A stretch of DNA of 64,000 nucleotides, taken from contig NZ_CP092831.1 of the NCBI RefSeq assembly GCF_022531965.1, positions 1,454,001-1,518,000 on the forward strand, in the 5' to 3' direction. Numbering within the stretch: the stretch's first letter is position 1; every line of letters begins with the position of its first letter. The DNA is from Paenibacillus peoriae (GTDB taxonomy: Bacteria > Bacillota > Bacilli > Paenibacillales > Paenibacillaceae). Positions 63,133 to 64,000 of the stretch are shown one piece after another. Both the position numbers and the translations under genes were made by a program. The notes under the pieces are model-generated. The model searched no databases. It was given only the letters and a program-made list of their open reading frames with translations, and had not been told where the DNA came from.

Positions 63133-63204
63133 GGCCCGTTGGTCAAGGGGTTAAGACACCTCCCTTTCACGGAGGTAACAGGGGTTCGAATCCCCTACGG
63201 GTCA
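63133..63204 (+). tRNA. tRNA-Glu (TTC)
   Basis: Acceptor GGCCCGT/ACGGGTC, D arm TGGTCAAGGGGTTAAGACA, anticodon loop CTTTCAC and T loop GTTCGAATC. CCA is not encoded. Confidence 0.96.
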
Positions 63205-63290
63205 TTGTTGTCTTTATAGACTACATGTTGCATGCTTAAGGGAAATTCCTGAGGTCTGGTCTAATGGCGGACAGCTTGGATGAACAGCAT

Positions 63291-63366
63291 GAGCCATTAG
63301 CTCAGTTGGTAGAGCACCTGACTTTTAATCAGGGTGTCGAAGGTTCGAGTCCTTCATGGCTCACCA
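63291..63366 (+). tRNA. tRNA-Lys (TTT)
   Basis: Acceptor GAGCCAT/ATGGCTC, AGCTCAGTTGGTAGAGC, anticodon loop CTTTTAA and GTTCGAGTC. Encoded CCA. Confidence 0.97.
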
Positions 63367-63381
63367 TTTATATTTTGTTAT

Positions 63382-63464
63382 GCGGTCGTGGTGGAATGGC
63401 AGACACGCTATCTTGAGGGGGTAGTGAGCGTACGCTCGTGGAGGTTCGAGTCCTCTCGACCGCA
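63382..63464 (+). tRNA. tRNA-Leu (GAG)
   Basis: Acceptor GCGGTCG/CGACCGC, anticodon loop CTTGAGG, class II variable arm TGAGCGTACGCTCG and T loop GTTCGAGTC. It closes the Glu-Lys-Leu cluster. Confidence 0.95.
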
Positions 63465-63479
63465 TCAATGGAATGAACG

Positions 63480-63510
63480 GAAAAGTCTCTCACGGTAGAG
63501 GCTTTTTTTA
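63480..63510 (+). terminator. Intrinsic terminator of the tRNA cluster
   Basis: AAAAGTCTCT / AGAGGCTTTT (one mismatch) over CACGGT, with T7. Confidence 0.75.
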
Positions 63511-63627
63511 TTTGTGTAATGATGTAATAAAGTAATGATTATGATGAAATAATGATTCCATAGTATAATATAACGCCATAATGTTATAGAATGATAAGTA
63601 TAAACTTATGAAGTGACGGTGAAAAAT

Positions 63628-64000
63628 ATGGACACTCAACTGTTAGGAAATATATCAGAAAATATTTTGGGCTTGTTTCCGATTGTGAAGAAGAAATTTT
63701 TCACCTACGGTCCGCTCGATTTCCCATTACACTTGTCGCCTAATAACTTTCAGGTGCTAATGCTCCTGCGTGAAGTACGTTCGTCTACGGTATCAGATTT
63801 GTCCAAACAGCTCAATGTCTCACGTCCGAACATGACTCCTCTTCTGGACAAACTGGTGGAGCATGGGTTGGCTGACCGCCAGTCGTGTGATTCGGATCGC
63901 AGAGTCGTGAATGTGGCGATTACACAGGAAGGCGATGCTTTTTGTGAACAGGTATTTCATACCTTCTCCAATAAAATTCAAGAAAGACTGGTGTATCTGC
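63628..64000 (+). CDS. MarR family transcriptional regulator (3' end outside window)
   Basis: The open reading frame from ATG 63628 continues to the window end (124 codons seen). The winged helix-turn-helix is clear: LHLSPNNFQVLMLLREVRSS, VSDLSKQLNVSRPNMTPLLD and KLVEHGLADRQSCDSDRRVV (wing), with VAITQEGDAFCE after it. MarR proteins repress efflux or oxidative-stress genes and release DNA on ligand binding or cysteine oxidation. The region in front (63520-63600) is AT-rich with repeated TAATGAT-type words and TATAAT-like boxes. The ribosome-binding site is weak (GACGGTGAA). Its targets would lie to the right of the window. Confidence 0.85.
   Translation, partial: MDTQLLGNISENILGLFPIVKKKFFTYGPLDFPLHLSPNNFQVLMLLREVRSSTVSDLSKQLNVSRPNMTPLLDKLVEHGLADRQSCDSDRRVVNVAITQEGDAFCEQVFHTFSNKIQERLVYL

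Noticed and set aside
63205..63290. Partial tRNA-like stretch between tRNA-Glu and tRNA-Lys
   Set aside because: GGTCTAATGGCGGAC hints at a tRNA D-arm, but no cloverleaf can be completed.

Overview
The window looks like a chromosome segment of a low-to-mid G+C, endospore-forming Gram-positive bacterium, most likely Paenibacillus (P. polymyxa group by inference). The reasons are strong AGGAGG ribosome-binding sites with frequent TTG/GTG starts, sporulation genes (a SpoVB/YkvU-type flippase and cmpA), the Bacillales order ydcC-alr-ndoAI-ndoA-tex-cmpA-sprT, S-layer and sortase remnants, and T-rich intrinsic terminators.

Layout. 1-3.6 kb is a decayed island: a beheaded GH13 glucosidase, an SLH-domain scrap, the C-terminal half of an Mrr-type endonuclease, one intact unknown gene and broken secreted-protein genes. 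3.8-11.1 kb holds an AraC regulator, a secreted esterase, a SpoVB-like flippase, a surface operon (His-rich LPKT protein, class F-like sortase, secreted amidase-domain protein) and a polysaccharide deacetylase. 11.2-18.3 kb holds a UgpAEB-like sugar or glycerol-phosphate ABC importer and a TetR-controlled HlyD/ABC-2 export pair. 18.4-23.3 kb is a glycine betaine/choline system (opuAA, a permease fused to two substrate-binding domains, and a GbsR regulator). 23.4-32 kb holds a pnbA-type esterase, a chemoreceptor, an FMN-riboswitch-controlled EamA transporter, and a response regulator/kinase/ABC module that looks like antimicrobial-peptide resistance.

32.3-47.0 kb is a complete-looking type I-B CRISPR-Cas locus: three arrays (28, 23 and 15 repeats, counting the degenerate last ones) each with its own leader, and cas6-cas8b-cas7-cas5-cas3-cas4-cas1-cas2. 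The arrays are read rightward, since the degenerate repeat is at the right end of each. The three leaders share a TTCCCAACC/GGTTGGGAA inverted pair that encloses about 85-95 nt of diverged sequence. cas8b carries an internal Shine-Dalgarno/ATG that would give a 154-residue Cas11b. A terminator-like hairpin separates cas5 from cas3, and cas4 is frameshifted.

47.2-64 kb is mostly core genome: DUF6933 and small membrane proteins, fhs, two Fur-type iron-siderophore genes, a frameshifted LysE transporter, the ydcC-alr-ndoAI-ndoA block, tex, cmpA, sprT, five tRNAs (Asn, Ser, Glu, Lys, Leu), a HAD phosphatase with a DeoR regulator, and a MarR regulator cut by the window end.

Most interesting: the FMN riboswitch in front of an EamA transporter (a candidate flavin carrier), the sortase with its one-base-shifted LPKTG partner, the tandem-receptor OpuA, and the CRISPR leader architecture. 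Functional calls rest on reading motifs by eye; no database search was run.
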